A stretch of DNA of 33,574 nucleotides from a bacterium (GCA_030652805.1 JAUSPT010000097.1:1-33574); one strand, 5' to 3'. Shown: positions 14,801 through 23,429, counted from the first letter of the stretch. Notes: a model not told the origin generated them from the letters alone. Translations and numbers: made by a program.

Positions 14801-17317
14801 TTAGGGGCGGACAACAACCGTTGAAGAGGCGCTTTCCTTGAAATATTTTTGCGCAATTTCTTTTATGCTTTCTTTAGTTACAGCCTTTATCCTGCGTTCA
14901 TATTCGTAGAAATTTTTGTATCCCAAACCATACAGTTCGCTCATAGCTAGAGAGAAGCAAAGCGCTTTGTTTGACTGATGTGTAATTCTATGTTTACCCA
15001 TAAGATTATTCTTAGCGAGTTGCAACTCAGCATTGCTAACAAAAGCATGTCTAAGTAATTGAATTTCTTCAAACAGGGCTTGTTTAGCCTCTGTGATTTT
15101 TTGCGAAATTGTTCCAGCATAAAATACATACATCCCAGGGTCAAACCCCTCCCGGGAAAAAGATCCAACATAATATGCCAACCCTCTCTTTTCTCTTATA
15201 TTCATCATTAACCGCGACCCAAGGTCGGACAGAATTGCAGTTAACACATCAAATGTGTATCTGTGTGGATCATTAGCTGTAGTAGTCGGAAATCCTATCA
15301 TAACCAGAGCTTGCTCTCCCTGTTTTTTCTTCTCCTTCTTTCTCTGTTCCCGCTGCATTGGCTCAATTATATTTATCTCTGGGACAAAGTATCTTGCATT
15401 AAATCTATTAAAATACTTGGTGAAAGAATCAAAAATTTTATTGCATTCCATATCTCCTACAACAGTAATGCAGGTATTTTTGGGTATACACATAGTTTTA
15501 TAAAAATTTATGAGACTTAATTTATTTATGTTTAAGAGAGACCTTTCAGTGCCCAGGTTCTGAAACCTGTATGGATGCTTTTTATAGACGGTTTGGCGCA
15601 TTATATCCATGCCAAGATTAATTATCTCATCTCTTCTTGCTTTTATTTCAGCCAGAACAATAGATCTTTCCTTTTTTATCTGGTCTGGCAAAAATGTTGG
15701 ATTAATTATTACATCAGCGAAGATATCCAATCCATGTATAAAGTTTTTTTTCAATATATCCATTGAAAATCCGAAGCTGTTATCTCCAGAAAATCCACTA
15801 AAGTCTCCACCTGTTGTCTCAAACTCTTCTGCAATTTGAAATGCATCCCTATTTTTTGTTCCTTTTTGCATTACGCGCTGCATAAGATTGCATATACCAT
15901 TATTGCCGTTGTTTTCATATCTAATGCCGCCTTTAAATAACGCGCAAACAGAAATAATCGGCGTGGTGTGCTTTTCTATTGCTACAACAGCCATGCCATT
16001 TATTTTTTTAGTTTCTATATTCTGCCTTTTTGCAGACATTCTTGCTAGACTTATTGTTGCGGGCGTTTTTTGCTTTAATGTAATTATAGACATATTATTT
16101 TCTACAAGATAAATTTCAGCAACCCTTTGAATGTCTCCTAGAGTAATTTTATTTATTTCTTCCACATATTTCCGAGAGAAGTGCATATCGCCTGTTAAAA
16201 ACTCATTTACTATGACACTTCCTGCTATGCTATCTACTGTTTCCATATGACAATAATGGTCAAAAATAACCATTCTCTTTGCTTTAAAAAGATCTTTTTT
16301 GGAGAGTCCGTCTCCTTTAATAAGTTCTATTTGTTTTCTGGTTTCTTTAATTGTTCTTTCAATGCTTTCTTCCGCTAAAACATAAGTTATGCCAAAAACC
16401 CCTGTGTCTTTTGGAGTATGCGAAAAGCTTTCTACAGAAGAAACTAGTTGCTCTGTCTCAATAAGAGCCTTGTATAAAAACGAACTGCGTCCATGACCCA
16501 GTATTATTGAAAGCACATCAAGAGCGTAAGTGTCAGGATGAATAATCCCCGGAATATGAAAGCACATAAACATACGTGGTATATTTACATCCTTCTCTGT
16601 ATGTAAAATTCTTTTATTAAGTTGTTTTGGCTCTGCGGGAATAATTGTTGGATTTATAGATCTTCTTTTAAAATCCTTGAATGCTTCCTTTGCCATTTTC
16701 AGCGCACGCTCATGAGTAATATCCCCTGCAATAGCAAGTATCATGTTATTCGGCACATACATCCTTTTATAATATGCAGTCAGATCCTCTCTTGATAAGT
16801 TTTCAAACAGTTCTCTATGTCCTATTATTGGCTCTTTGTAGGGATGAGTATTATATATTGTTTCCCATGCCAGTTTCTGCAAAAGAGTTTCAGGTTCGTC
16901 TACACACATATTTATTTCTTTAAGAATAACCTGGTTTTCTTTTTTGCATTCTAAGGCATCGAATGAGGAGTGCATGATAGCATCTGCCTGAATTTCTAGC
17001 GCTTTATCAAGAAATTTAGAAGGCACAGTAACATGGTAAACCGTTCGGTCATAGGTTGTATAGGCATTAAGCATTCCTCCCAAATCCCTTATTTGACGAG
17101 AGATTTCTCCTACTTTTCTTTTCTTTGTGCCTTTGAACAGCATATGCTCAATATAATGAGATACACCAGATCCCATAAACTCTGATTCTGTAATACTGCC
17201 GGCTTTTACTAAGATATAGATAGACACTATTGGAGCACTGTCCTTTTTACATGTAATCACTGTCATTCCATTTTCCAGAACGTGTTTCTCTAAATCTAAC
17301 GCATGAGTATTCTTCAC
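14801..17317 (-). CDS. M16 (pitrilysin/insulinase) family zinc metallopeptidase, fused two-half form
   Basis: The 838-aa protein contains two M16 units, each with N- and C-type halves, like pitrilysin or fused MPP pairs. The first unit has the inverted zinc motif HYIEH (His54, Glu57, His58) in GVSHYIEHMLFKGTKKR, and the downstream Glu of ILKEINMCVDEPE. In the second unit the equivalent position reads CNLMQ, so it is catalytically dead. The late Arg/Tyr pair REKRGLAYYVGSF, conserved in the substrate-binding half, is present. I see no convincing signal peptide, so it may be cytosolic or exported by an unusual route. The start is GTG with GGAGG 7 nt upstream. It lies 19 nt after the D,D-carboxypeptidase gene, apparently at the end of the tol operon. 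The substrate is unknown. Confidence 0.9.
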   Translation of the reverse strand: MKNTHALDLEKHVLENGMTVITCKKDSAPIVSIYILVKAGSITESEFMGSGVSHYIEHMLFKGTKKRKVGEISRQIRDLGGMLNAYTTYDRTVYHVTVPSKFLDKALEIQADAIMHSSFDALECKKENQVILKEINMCVDEPETLLQKLAWETIYNTHPYKEPIIGHRELFENLSREDLTAYYKRMYVPNNMILAIAGDITHERALKMAKEAFKDFKRRSINPTIIPAEPKQLNKRILHTEKDVNIPRMFMCFHIPGIIHPDTYALDVLSIILGHGRSSFLYKALIETEQLVSSVESFSHTPKDTGVFGITYVLAEESIERTIKETRKQIELIKGDGLSKKDLFKAKRMVIFDHYCHMETVDSIAGSVIVNEFLTGDMHFSRKYVEEINKITLGDIQRVAEIYLVENNMSIITLKQKTPATISLARMSAKRQNIETKKINGMAVVAIEKHTTPIISVCALFKGGIRYENNGNNGICNLMQRVMQKGTKNRDAFQIAEEFETTGGDFSGFSGDNSFGFSMDILKKNFIHGLDIFADVIINPTFLPDQIKKERSIVLAEIKARRDEIINLGMDIMRQTVYKKHPYRFQNLGTERSLLNINKLSLINFYKTMCIPKNTCITVVGDMECNKIFDSFTKYFNRFNARYFVPEINIIEPMQREQRKKEKKKQGEQALVMIGFPTTTANDPHRYTFDVLTAILSDLGSRLMMNIREKRGLAYYVGSFSREGFDPGMYVFYAGTISQKITEAKQALFEEIQLLRHAFVSNAELQLAKNNLMGKHRITHQSNKALCFSLAMSELYGLGYKNFYEYERRIKAVTKESIKEIAQKYFKESASSTVVVRP

Positions 17318-17336
17318 ATCAATCCTCCATGTTGCA

Positions 17337-18476
17337 TTAAAAAATATACCTTCTTACCAACCATCTAAATCTGCTGATTTTATCGACATTCTCATCTGCA
17401 ATTATACTTGTTTCAGCTATTGTTTTTTTGTCAAGCTTCATCAGCATACATCCAATTCTCTGGCCTTTTTTAACAGGCGCTTGTATTCTATCAAACAAGA
17501 TCTTTTGTTTAACAATCTTCTTTTTGTCACTTTTTCTTATGACTAACGTTATATCTTTATTGCTAATACCATTAATGTATCTTCTGTCTCCCATTATGAC
17601 TGGAATATTTTCAAAAACAACATCTTCTTCTTTCATCAGATACAATTTTGTATAATTCTTAAACCCCATATCCATGATTTCTTTTGTTTTATCGAACCGT
17701 AGTTCCTTTGTAGGACTGCCCATAACTACAGAAATGAGCCTCATATCGCCTTTTTTTGCAGTAGCAGTGAAGCTCCAGCCTGCCCTTCGGTAATAACCTG
17801 TTTTCAACCCGTCAAGCTCAGGAAATGTTTTAAGAAGCTTGTTCGTATTGGTTAAAATAAACTTCCCATTTCTGAATGTGTCTGTTTTTGTATTAGTCCA
17901 TTCAAGTACTGTTGGATATTTAACAAGTTCTCTTGCCAGAATCGCCATGTCATAAGCAGAGGACATATCTCCGCTATGACCATTCTGGACTTTTGGAAGC
18001 CCGTTTGTAGTTTTGAATATAGTATCGTTCATTTTAAGTTCAGATGCTCTCTTATTCATTAACACAAGAAATTTCTTGGTGCTGCCGCTTATATGCTCAC
18101 TAACAGCAACAGCCACGTCACACGCAGATTTTATCATAATAGCTTTCATCATATCTCTTAACGTAAAAACTTCTCCCTCCTTCAGGTATACTTGTGAGCC
18201 TCCTATCATGCTCGCATGTCTTGATACTTTTATTTTCTCACTTAGACTAATCTCACCATGTTTGACCTTTTCCATAACAATGAGTGCAAGCATCATCTTA
18301 ACCATTGAAGCAGGAGGCAATCTTCTGTGTATATTCCTGGCAAAGAGTATCTTTCCTGTCTCAGCTTCCATAAGTATTGCTGATTTATATTTTCTTGGAG
18401 CAGAATGGGCTGGGTTTAAGCTGCAGAAGCTTATGACCAAGAATACTAAAACTGCAGATTTAAAGACTAAATTCAT
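17337..18476 (-). CDS. D-alanyl-D-alanine carboxypeptidase (PBP5/DacF type, S11)
   Basis: This periplasmic penicillin-binding protein trims the terminal D-Ala of peptidoglycan stem peptides. It has a cleavable signal peptide (hydrophobic stretch near 4-20, AHSA site). SxxK is PASMVKM (Ser57, Lys60), KTG is LDGLKTGYYRRAGWSF near 225, and a C-terminal PBP5-like beta domain follows. The second motif, SxN (usually SGN or SAN), reads SACDVAV, so Asn is replaced by Cys (codon TGT at about 18120). I chose the ATG at 18476 because it overlaps the tolB stop as ATGA. An in-frame ATG at 18485 would add three residues. Clustering with tol genes fits a role in wall remodelling at division, an inference. 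Confidence 0.9.
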   Translation of the reverse strand: MNLVFKSAVLVFLVISFCSLNPAHSAPRKYKSAILMEAETGKILFARNIHRRLPPASMVKMMLALIVMEKVKHGEISLSEKIKVSRHASMIGGSQVYLKEGEVFTLRDMMKAIMIKSACDVAVAVSEHISGSTKKFLVLMNKRASELKMNDTIFKTTNGLPKVQNGHSGDMSSAYDMAILARELVKYPTVLEWTNTKTDTFRNGKFILTNTNKLLKTFPELDGLKTGYYRRAGWSFTATAKKGDMRLISVVMGSPTKELRFDKTKEIMDMGFKNYTKLYLMKEEDVVFENIPVIMGDRRYINGISNKDITLVIRKSDKKKIVKQKILFDRIQAPVKKGQRIGCMLMKLDKKTIAETSIIADENVDKISRFRWLVRRYIF

Positions 18477-19726
18477 CTTGACCATGCAGGTTCCAAGGCA
18501 TTCTGTTCCGGAGAAGTTAACCCGTACTTCTCTCCCGTTATGACATCAATTACTTCCATGTATGATATAAAATTCTTTGTAACACTGTAAACAATATGTC
18601 TCCCATCGGGAGCCCAAGAAGGATTCTCATGATGTTGCGGTTCATATGTCAACTGATAAACTCCATAAGCATCCAAATTTGCTACATAGATTTGGAAATT
18701 CCCATTTTTCACTGATGTATAAGCAATTTTATTAGAGACAGGGGACCAACATGGGTCAGTGTTGTATGATCCTTCAAATGTGAGTCTGATAGTTTTATTA
18801 TCTGATAAATAAGTTATGTATATTTGAGGGGTTCCAGTACGATCCGAAACAAAGGCTATTTTTTGGTTATCTGGGGACCATGTCGGAGCTGATTCTACAG
18901 CTCTGGAAGTTGTCAGGCGCTTAAGAAGTAAATCAGGGAAAGAAACTTTATATAATTCCGGATTCCCATCCTTACTGAGTATTAAGGCTATATTTTTGCC
19001 GTCATTTGAGACAGCAGAGGCTGCATTAACGCCTGGATAACAAATTAAAGCTTCTTTCTTGTGATTCTTCAGATTGCAGGTAAATATTTCAGGAGACCTA
19101 TTTCTATATGAGGTGTACGCAATCTTAGTGCAATCAGGGAACCAGCAAGGTTCAATATTGTTATAATCTCCTGAGGTAATTTGCTCTCTGTTTTCTCCAT
19201 CATAATCTATTACATATATTTGTTTTATGCCCGCCTTATCAGAAGAAGTATAGGCAACCTTTGAAAATACAATGCTTTTTTCTCCTGTAACTTTTTTTAT
19301 GATATCACTGGTAATAGTTTTTATTAATAAGCCGGACTGAGAGATCAGCCCTTGATATTTTTTGGCAAATATCTCCTGATTTGCTGATGGAGAATATATC
19401 TTTGTTATAAGAACAAGTTTCCCCTTTTTTGTTTTATAGGAGCATTTAATTACTAATTCTGTGGCTTTTGAAACTAGTTTTTGTATGGAAAAATGCCCTG
19501 AGTACTTCAGATGTTTTGACAAATCAGCATAAATTGCTTTCTCTAATTTTATATCAGGCTCGGCTCCTTCAACAGCGAAAGCCTCAATAAAGAGATTCAC
19601 TTTTTTTGCAGATTCTTTAGATATGCTTAATTGAACTTCTGAGGAAAAGCATGGATTAGAATAAAAGATAGACAAGCACATGACAAAGACACAAAATTTT
19701 ATCAAATTGAATTTAATGTTTCTCAT
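18473..19726 (-). CDS. tolB: Tol-system periplasmic beta-propeller protein TolB
   Basis: A 417-aa exported protein with an N-terminal signal (hydrophobic 10-25, ending CFSS). A TolB N-terminal domain (residues about 30-150) is followed by a six-bladed propeller built of WD40-like PD40 repeats. Recurring blade motifs are DGENREQITSGDYNNIEPCWFPD, SPEIFTCNL, SAPTWSPDNQKIAFVSDRTG and HENPSWAPDGRHIVYSVT. In the Tol-Pal system TolB connects Pal in the outer membrane to TolA. The start overlaps the tolA stop by 4 nt. No pal gene follows: a D,D-carboxypeptidase and an M16 peptidase take the usual pal/cpoB place. Confidence 0.93.
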   Translation of the reverse strand: MRNIKFNLIKFCVFVMCLSIFYSNPCFSSEVQLSISKESAKKVNLFIEAFAVEGAEPDIKLEKAIYADLSKHLKYSGHFSIQKLVSKATELVIKCSYKTKKGKLVLITKIYSPSANQEIFAKKYQGLISQSGLLIKTITSDIIKKVTGEKSIVFSKVAYTSSDKAGIKQIYVIDYDGENREQITSGDYNNIEPCWFPDCTKIAYTSYRNRSPEIFTCNLKNHKKEALICYPGVNAASAVSNDGKNIALILSKDGNPELYKVSFPDLLLKRLTTSRAVESAPTWSPDNQKIAFVSDRTGTPQIYITYLSDNKTIRLTFEGSYNTDPCWSPVSNKIAYTSVKNGNFQIYVANLDAYGVYQLTYEPQHHENPSWAPDGRHIVYSVTKNFISYMEVIDVITGEKYGLTSPEQNALEPAWSR

Positions 19727-20367
19727 AGTGTTTTAAAAATAATGCTAATATTAAGATATTCCTCTTTCCATTCTGAAGGAAGAGCAGGTAGAGTTCCTAC
19801 TGACTTTATAGCATTTAGTGCTGAATTATCAAGTAATTTCATGCCAGAAGAATGCTTCACTTTTGCGTTGTCTATAGTACCGTTTTTATTAAGTGTAAAG
19901 CTAACTGTAACATATGTCCCCTCTTTTGGTATTATATATCCACTCGGCGGCATCCATGCATTTGATAACTTTGTCTTTATTACAGTTAAATACCATAGAT
20001 AAGGGAATCTACCGGCGCTGATATGCACATCTTCTTTGCTTATAGGCTGTAGGGATTTTGCTGTCTTATCTTTTTTAATGGGAATATGTTTTGCTGAATC
20101 AGATTTATCCATAGTTTTAAGTTTTGTAAGTATTTTTGTCCTTAGTTTGCGTGTGTCTGGTGTTTTTTTCGGCTTTTGAGTGGTTTTAGGGGGCGAAGAT
20201 CTCTTTAAAGTTTTAACTGGTTTTTCAACCTGTTTTATATCCGGAGTTAATTCAACGAATTGCGGAACTTCAAGCTTTGATGTCTTGTGTTTCACAATTG
20301 CAATAAGAACTATTAATAAAATGATACTTATGTGAACGCTTAGAGATATTAGAAAAGCCTTTTTCAT
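19723..20367 (-). CDS. tolA: TolA/TonB-like energy transducer
   Basis: A 214-aa inner-membrane-anchored protein with one transmembrane helix at about 5-25 (LISLSVHISIILLIVLIAIV). It continues with a Pro/Lys/Thr-rich periplasmic linker (about 30-105) and a TonB/TolA C-terminal domain (about 110-214). That domain contains YLWYLTVIKTKLSNAWMPP and DNSALNAIKSVGTLPALP. The C-terminal domain is TonB-like by the VSFTLNKNGTIDNAKV strand pattern, but the neighbours (TolQ, TolR, TolB) argue for the TolA role. It starts 2 nt after the tolR stop and overlaps tolB by 4 nt. Confidence 0.87.
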   Translation of the reverse strand: MKKAFLISLSVHISIILLIVLIAIVKHKTSKLEVPQFVELTPDIKQVEKPVKTLKRSSPPKTTQKPKKTPDTRKLRTKILTKLKTMDKSDSAKHIPIKKDKTAKSLQPISKEDVHISAGRFPYLWYLTVIKTKLSNAWMPPSGYIIPKEGTYVTVSFTLNKNGTIDNAKVKHSSGMKLLDNSALNAIKSVGTLPALPSEWKEEYLNISIIFKTL

Positions 20368-20369
20368 AT

Positions 20370-20783
20370 TTAGCGGCTTATATTACGAACTCTGGTTGGA
20401 AGACCAACTCTTGAGATGCCTGACTCTTTGACTATATCAAGAACTTTAATTACTTCACCATACTTAACGGATTTATCAGCTTTGATTATTACAGATGTAT
20501 TTTGAGTTGATTCTACAATTATTTTAAGCCGTTTTCTTAAGGATTCATAAGTTACCTTGGCATTATCCAGATACAGACTGCCATACCTTGATATACTGAT
20601 TGTAACAGCATCCTTTGAAACATTCATTCTTTCGGATGATGATTGTGGAAGTTGAACATTGATTCCATGAAGCATAATTGGAGTAATCAAAATAAAAACA
20701 ATTAAAAGAACCATTGTAACATCAACAAGACTTGTAATATTTATCTGGCTGATCGGAGTGTATGAATACAATCTGCTTTTCAT
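20370..20783 (-). CDS. tolR: ExbD/TolR biopolymer transport protein
   Basis: The 137-aa protein has one N-terminal transmembrane helix (about 17-38) preceded by INITSLVDVTMVLLIVF. The Asp of LVDVT is the conserved proton-conducting residue of ExbD/TolR. The periplasmic domain contains VIIKADKSVKYGEVIKVLDIVKE, the standard family block. With TolQ it forms the proton-driven motor that energises TolA. The start overlaps the tolQ stop by 4 nt (ATGA). Confidence 0.94.
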   Translation of the reverse strand: MKSRLYSYTPISQINITSLVDVTMVLLIVFILITPIMLHGINVQLPQSSSERMNVSKDAVTISISRYGSLYLDNAKVTYESLRKRLKIIVESTQNTSVIIKADKSVKYGEVIKVLDIVKESGISRVGLPTRVRNISR

Positions 20784-21454
20784 AGGTTCTGTGCCCTGAC
20801 TAATTTCCTTTCTGTAAGAGAAAGGAATTCCCCTGCAAAATTATCTGTTTCTATTGATAACACTCTTAACTGGTTTGAGAAGAAATTGTATGCAACCAGA
20901 GCCGGGATCGCTACTACCAGACCTGCTACAGTTGTTATCAGTGCCTCAGCAACTCCCGGAGCAACAGTTCCAATACTTGCAGTGCCTTGCAAACTGACCT
21001 GCAGGAAGACGTTAAGTATACCCCATACTGTGCCTAACAATCCTATAAAAGGACTGACTCCTGCAGTTGTTGCAAGAAATCCTAAAAATCTCTCCAGCTT
21101 GAAGAATGAATCACTAACTGAACTTAACAGTGTCTTCTCTATGTATTTTAAATCTGAGGCAGTAATATCTTTCCCAATAGAATTAACTTTCTCACACCCT
21201 TGTTTATAGACCTGGAATACAGGAGAAAACCTGTGCTCTTCGCCATCCTTAATTGAGAGATTAAACACATTTTCAGAAGAAGAGTTTCTGAATATTCTTA
21301 AGAATTGTTTAGACGCGCGCTCTGCTTTTCTAATTGCCCTAAACTTTATAATGATTATAGTCCAGGCTATTACAGAAATTGCAAACAGTAAAAGAACAAT
21401 TATTCTTCCAACCCACCCTGAATGCTGAAACGACAGAATCAAACTGCTATTCAT
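20780..21454 (-). CDS. tolQ: TolQ/ExbB/MotA-type proton channel protein
   Basis: The inner-membrane protein has three transmembrane helices, near residues 12-33, 120-142 and 160-185. The helix pair holds the family signature GLLGTVWGILNVF and VAPGVAEALITTVAGLVVAIPALVAYNFF, whose Thr residues line the proton path. The frame is open from a GTG at 21466 (228 aa). I prefer ATG 21454 (224 aa), which lies behind AGGAGG, but either start could be used. It heads the minus-strand tol operon, behind a promoter with a 9-bp inverted repeat. Confidence 0.93.
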   Translation of the reverse strand: MNSSLILSFQHSGWVGRIIVLLLFAISVIAWTIIIIKFRAIRKAERASKQFLRIFRNSSSENVFNLSIKDGEEHRFSPVFQVYKQGCEKVNSIGKDITASDLKYIEKTLLSSVSDSFFKLERFLGFLATTAGVSPFIGLLGTVWGILNVFLQVSLQGTASIGTVAPGVAEALITTVAGLVVAIPALVAYNFFSNQLRVLSIETDNFAGEFLSLTERKLVRAQNL

Positions 21455-21474
21455 AGCCCTCCTCACTCCTTCTA

Positions 21475-21515
21475 TATGACAATAAAAATATACTATAAAT
21501 TGTCATAACACACAA
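21475..21515 (-). promoter_or_regulatory. tolQ promoter with a perfect 9-bp inverted repeat around the -10
   Basis: On the minus strand TTGTGT (21515-21510), a 17-bp spacer and TATATT (21492-21487) make a plausible promoter. TATGACAAT (21475-21483) and ATTGTCATA (21499-21507) form a perfect inverted repeat whose arms lie on either side of the -10, one in the spacer and one near the start site. The geometry resembles an operator, with centre-to-centre distance of 24 bp. The binding protein is unknown. Confidence 0.5.
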
Positions 21516-21584
21516 GTAAGTAATTCTCTATTCTCCACATCTGGTCAAACTAAATTTTAATAAAAATTACTTCAGGACTAACTA

Positions 21585-21613
21585 TTGAACTGAATGAAGG
21601 TAGGATATATAAT
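21585..21613 (+). promoter_or_regulatory. Promoter for the enolase-superfamily gene
   Basis: TTGAAC (21585-21590) and a perfect TATAAT (21608-21613) are separated by 17 bp. Transcription would begin near 21620, after the upstream in-frame ATG at 21616, which supports the ATG at 21640 as the real start. Confidence 0.65.
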
Positions 21614-21639
21614 CATTGTCAATAAACGGGAGAGAAGAA

Positions 21640-22941
21640 ATGTCTAGAAAAGAAATCAAAATAGAAAAAACAAACTGTAATTTTGAGAGAGAAGCTTTTA
21701 TCAGACCTTTTGGATTTAAGGGTGGTTATATCACTGAAGCATGGCAATCCATTTCATCTCTAACCAGTTCATCAGGCAAAACCGGTCTGGGTATTGGAAC
21801 GCAGAGTGTGCTCTGGAGTGATGCATCTGTGTTTAGTTCTCATAGTGAAGCGGGTGGCAATGCCTTGATGTTTGCTATGACAGAATTTGCTTTAAGACGA
21901 GCCAAAGAACTTGCGTTTTCTAACCCTATTGAGCTATTGGAAGAACTGGTTCCTCAGGTACATGAGTATGGTAAAAAGATAACCAATAATCCTGATCTAA
22001 GACTGACCTTTGCATTAAACTCGCTGGTTGGAGTTGATAATGCCGCATGGATGTTGTTTGCAAAAGAAAATAATGTTACGAATTTTGATGATATGATACC
22101 GGAAGAATACAGAGTATGTCTGTCATACAGGCATAAAAAACTTGCCAGTATTCCATTAATGGCTTATGCAATTCCTTTGAAGGAAATTGTAGATGCTGTA
22201 AAAGACGGCTACTTCTTCCTAAAGGTAAAAATAGGTTCTGATCCTGATAAGGATGGAGACAGAGAAAAGATGCTTCAGTGGGATATGAAGCGGATTGAAG
22301 AGATACATAAAGCAGTTGGAGACACAAGGATTGAGCATACGAAGGATGGTAAGATTCCATATTACTTTGATGCAAATGGCCGTTATGACACAAAGGAAAG
22401 GTTACAGAGGCTTCTTGACCATACAAAGAAGATAGGAGCATTTGACCAGATTGCAATCGTTGAAGAACCTTTTCCTGAGGAATATGAAGTAGATGTTAGT
22501 GACCTTGGAGTAAAGATTGCAGCTGATGAAAGCGCTCATTCTGACAAGGACGTAAAAAAGCGTATCCAGATGGGCTATGGGGCAATTGCCCTTAAACCCA
22601 TTGCCAAGACCCTGAGCATGAGTTTGAAAATTCTTAAGGTTGCACATGAAGCAGAAGTTCCGTGCTTCTGTGCAGACTTGACAGTTACTCCTATTCTGGT
22701 GGACTGGAATAAAAATGTAGCAGCAAGGATTGGGCCTTTACCTGGTATGAGTATAGGAGTGCTTGAAACAAATGGACATCAGAATTACAAGCGCTGGGAA
22801 GAACTTATAAGGTTTCATCCGTGTTCCGGAGCTGAATGGATGAAAACAAAAGACGGCTTATTTAATTTGGATGATGATTTTTACAACCAGAGTGGGGGAA
22901 TTTTCCAAATATCAGAACACTATCAAAGTTTAGTAGTATAA
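21640..22941 (+). CDS. Enolase-superfamily enzyme (mandelate racemase/muconate lactonizing type)
   Basis: The 433-aa protein has the metal-binding and catalytic set of the enolase superfamily. It shows a KxK on barrel strand 2 (LKVKIG, Lys195/Lys197), then Asp244 in YYFDANGRY, Glu275 in IVEEPFPEE, and Asp296/Glu297 in AADESAH. An opposite Lys319 sits in ALKPIAKT. The Lys-Lys arrangement fits the MLE-like subgroup (racemases, epimerases, cycloisomerases, OSBS). At 433 aa it is longer than most members (350-400), with extra length before the barrel. Neighbours give no clue to the substrate, and there are no sugar or aromatic catabolic genes nearby. GGGAGAG lies 5 nt before the chosen ATG, and an ATG at 21616 in frame is rejected because it would fall at or before the predicted transcription start. 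Confidence 0.85.
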   Translation: MSRKEIKIEKTNCNFEREAFIRPFGFKGGYITEAWQSISSLTSSSGKTGLGIGTQSVLWSDASVFSSHSEAGGNALMFAMTEFALRRAKELAFSNPIELLEELVPQVHEYGKKITNNPDLRLTFALNSLVGVDNAAWMLFAKENNVTNFDDMIPEEYRVCLSYRHKKLASIPLMAYAIPLKEIVDAVKDGYFFLKVKIGSDPDKDGDREKMLQWDMKRIEEIHKAVGDTRIEHTKDGKIPYYFDANGRYDTKERLQRLLDHTKKIGAFDQIAIVEEPFPEEYEVDVSDLGVKIAADESAHSDKDVKKRIQMGYGAIALKPIAKTLSMSLKILKVAHEAEVPCFCADLTVTPILVDWNKNVAARIGPLPGMSIGVLETNGHQNYKRWEELIRFHPCSGAEWMKTKDGLFNLDDDFYNQSGGIFQISEHYQSLVV

Positions 22942-22945
22942 TAAG

Positions 22946-23290
22946 TCAGAAATTTATTTTCTGTGCAAAATCGCCAAGAAGAGGCATCTTCCAGGTTTCA
23001 CCAGCAAGCGCTTTTACAATACCAACTACTGCAAATATAATAACAACTATATTCAGGAGCCATCCAATTATTGGGATTAAGGAAAAAACAGTAGCTAATA
23101 TTGCCAGTACTAATCCTTGTCTTGCATGAAACAAGACAAACTCATTATCCTTCTTAACAAGAAGGACAATCAAGCTTATCAGCCAGAAATAACTGATAAC
23201 AGCTAGTGCCTTACCTTCTTCAATATCTTTTTTGTCTGTTTCTATTTCAGGCGTAACTGTTGCTTGCTCTACTTTTTTCTTTTCTGCCAT
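22946..23290 (-). CDS. DUF4870-type small membrane protein
   Basis: The 114-aa protein has a charged N-terminal tail (about 1-27) and three hydrophobic segments. ALAVISYFWLISLIVLLVKK, FHARQGLVLAILATVFSLIPI and IIGWLLNIVVIIFAVVGIVKAL are spaced as in DUF4870/Tic20-like proteins, with the typical FHARQ motif. The function is unknown. It ends 4 nt from the convergent enolase-superfamily gene. AGGAGAT precedes the ATG. Confidence 0.8.
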   Translation of the reverse strand: MAEKKKVEQATVTPEIETDKKDIEEGKALAVISYFWLISLIVLLVKKDNEFVLFHARQGLVLAILATVFSLIPIIGWLLNIVVIIFAVVGIVKALAGETWKMPLLGDFAQKINF

Positions 23291-23324
23291 TTTAGATCTC
23301 CTCTAATTTTCTCATATACATATA

Positions 23325-23375
23325 AGGATATTAAACTTTTGGCTAGTTGTCAATAGAAACTCCACAATTTATATT
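23325..23375. promoter_or_regulatory. Overlapping divergent promoters sharing a -35 element
   Basis: The plus strand reads TTGTCA (23347-23352), 17 bp, TATATT (23370-23375), facing the DUF6785-like gene. The minus strand reads TTGACA (23353-23348), 17 bp, TATCCT (23330-23325), facing the DUF4870 gene. The two -35 boxes occupy the same 7 bp (TTGTCAA), so polymerase could use only one direction at a time. Confidence 0.5.
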
Positions 23376-23429
23376 GCAAATGAGCAGGATTTATATTATG
23401 CTTAAAATTCGATAGGAGAAAATCTGATT

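Noticed and set aside
22947-22963. CAGAAATTTATTTTCTG inverted repeat between the convergent enolase-superfamily and DUF4870 genes
   Set aside because: AT-rich 6-bp stem overlapping the DUF4870 stop, with no T tract after it. It is too weak to call a bidirectional terminator.
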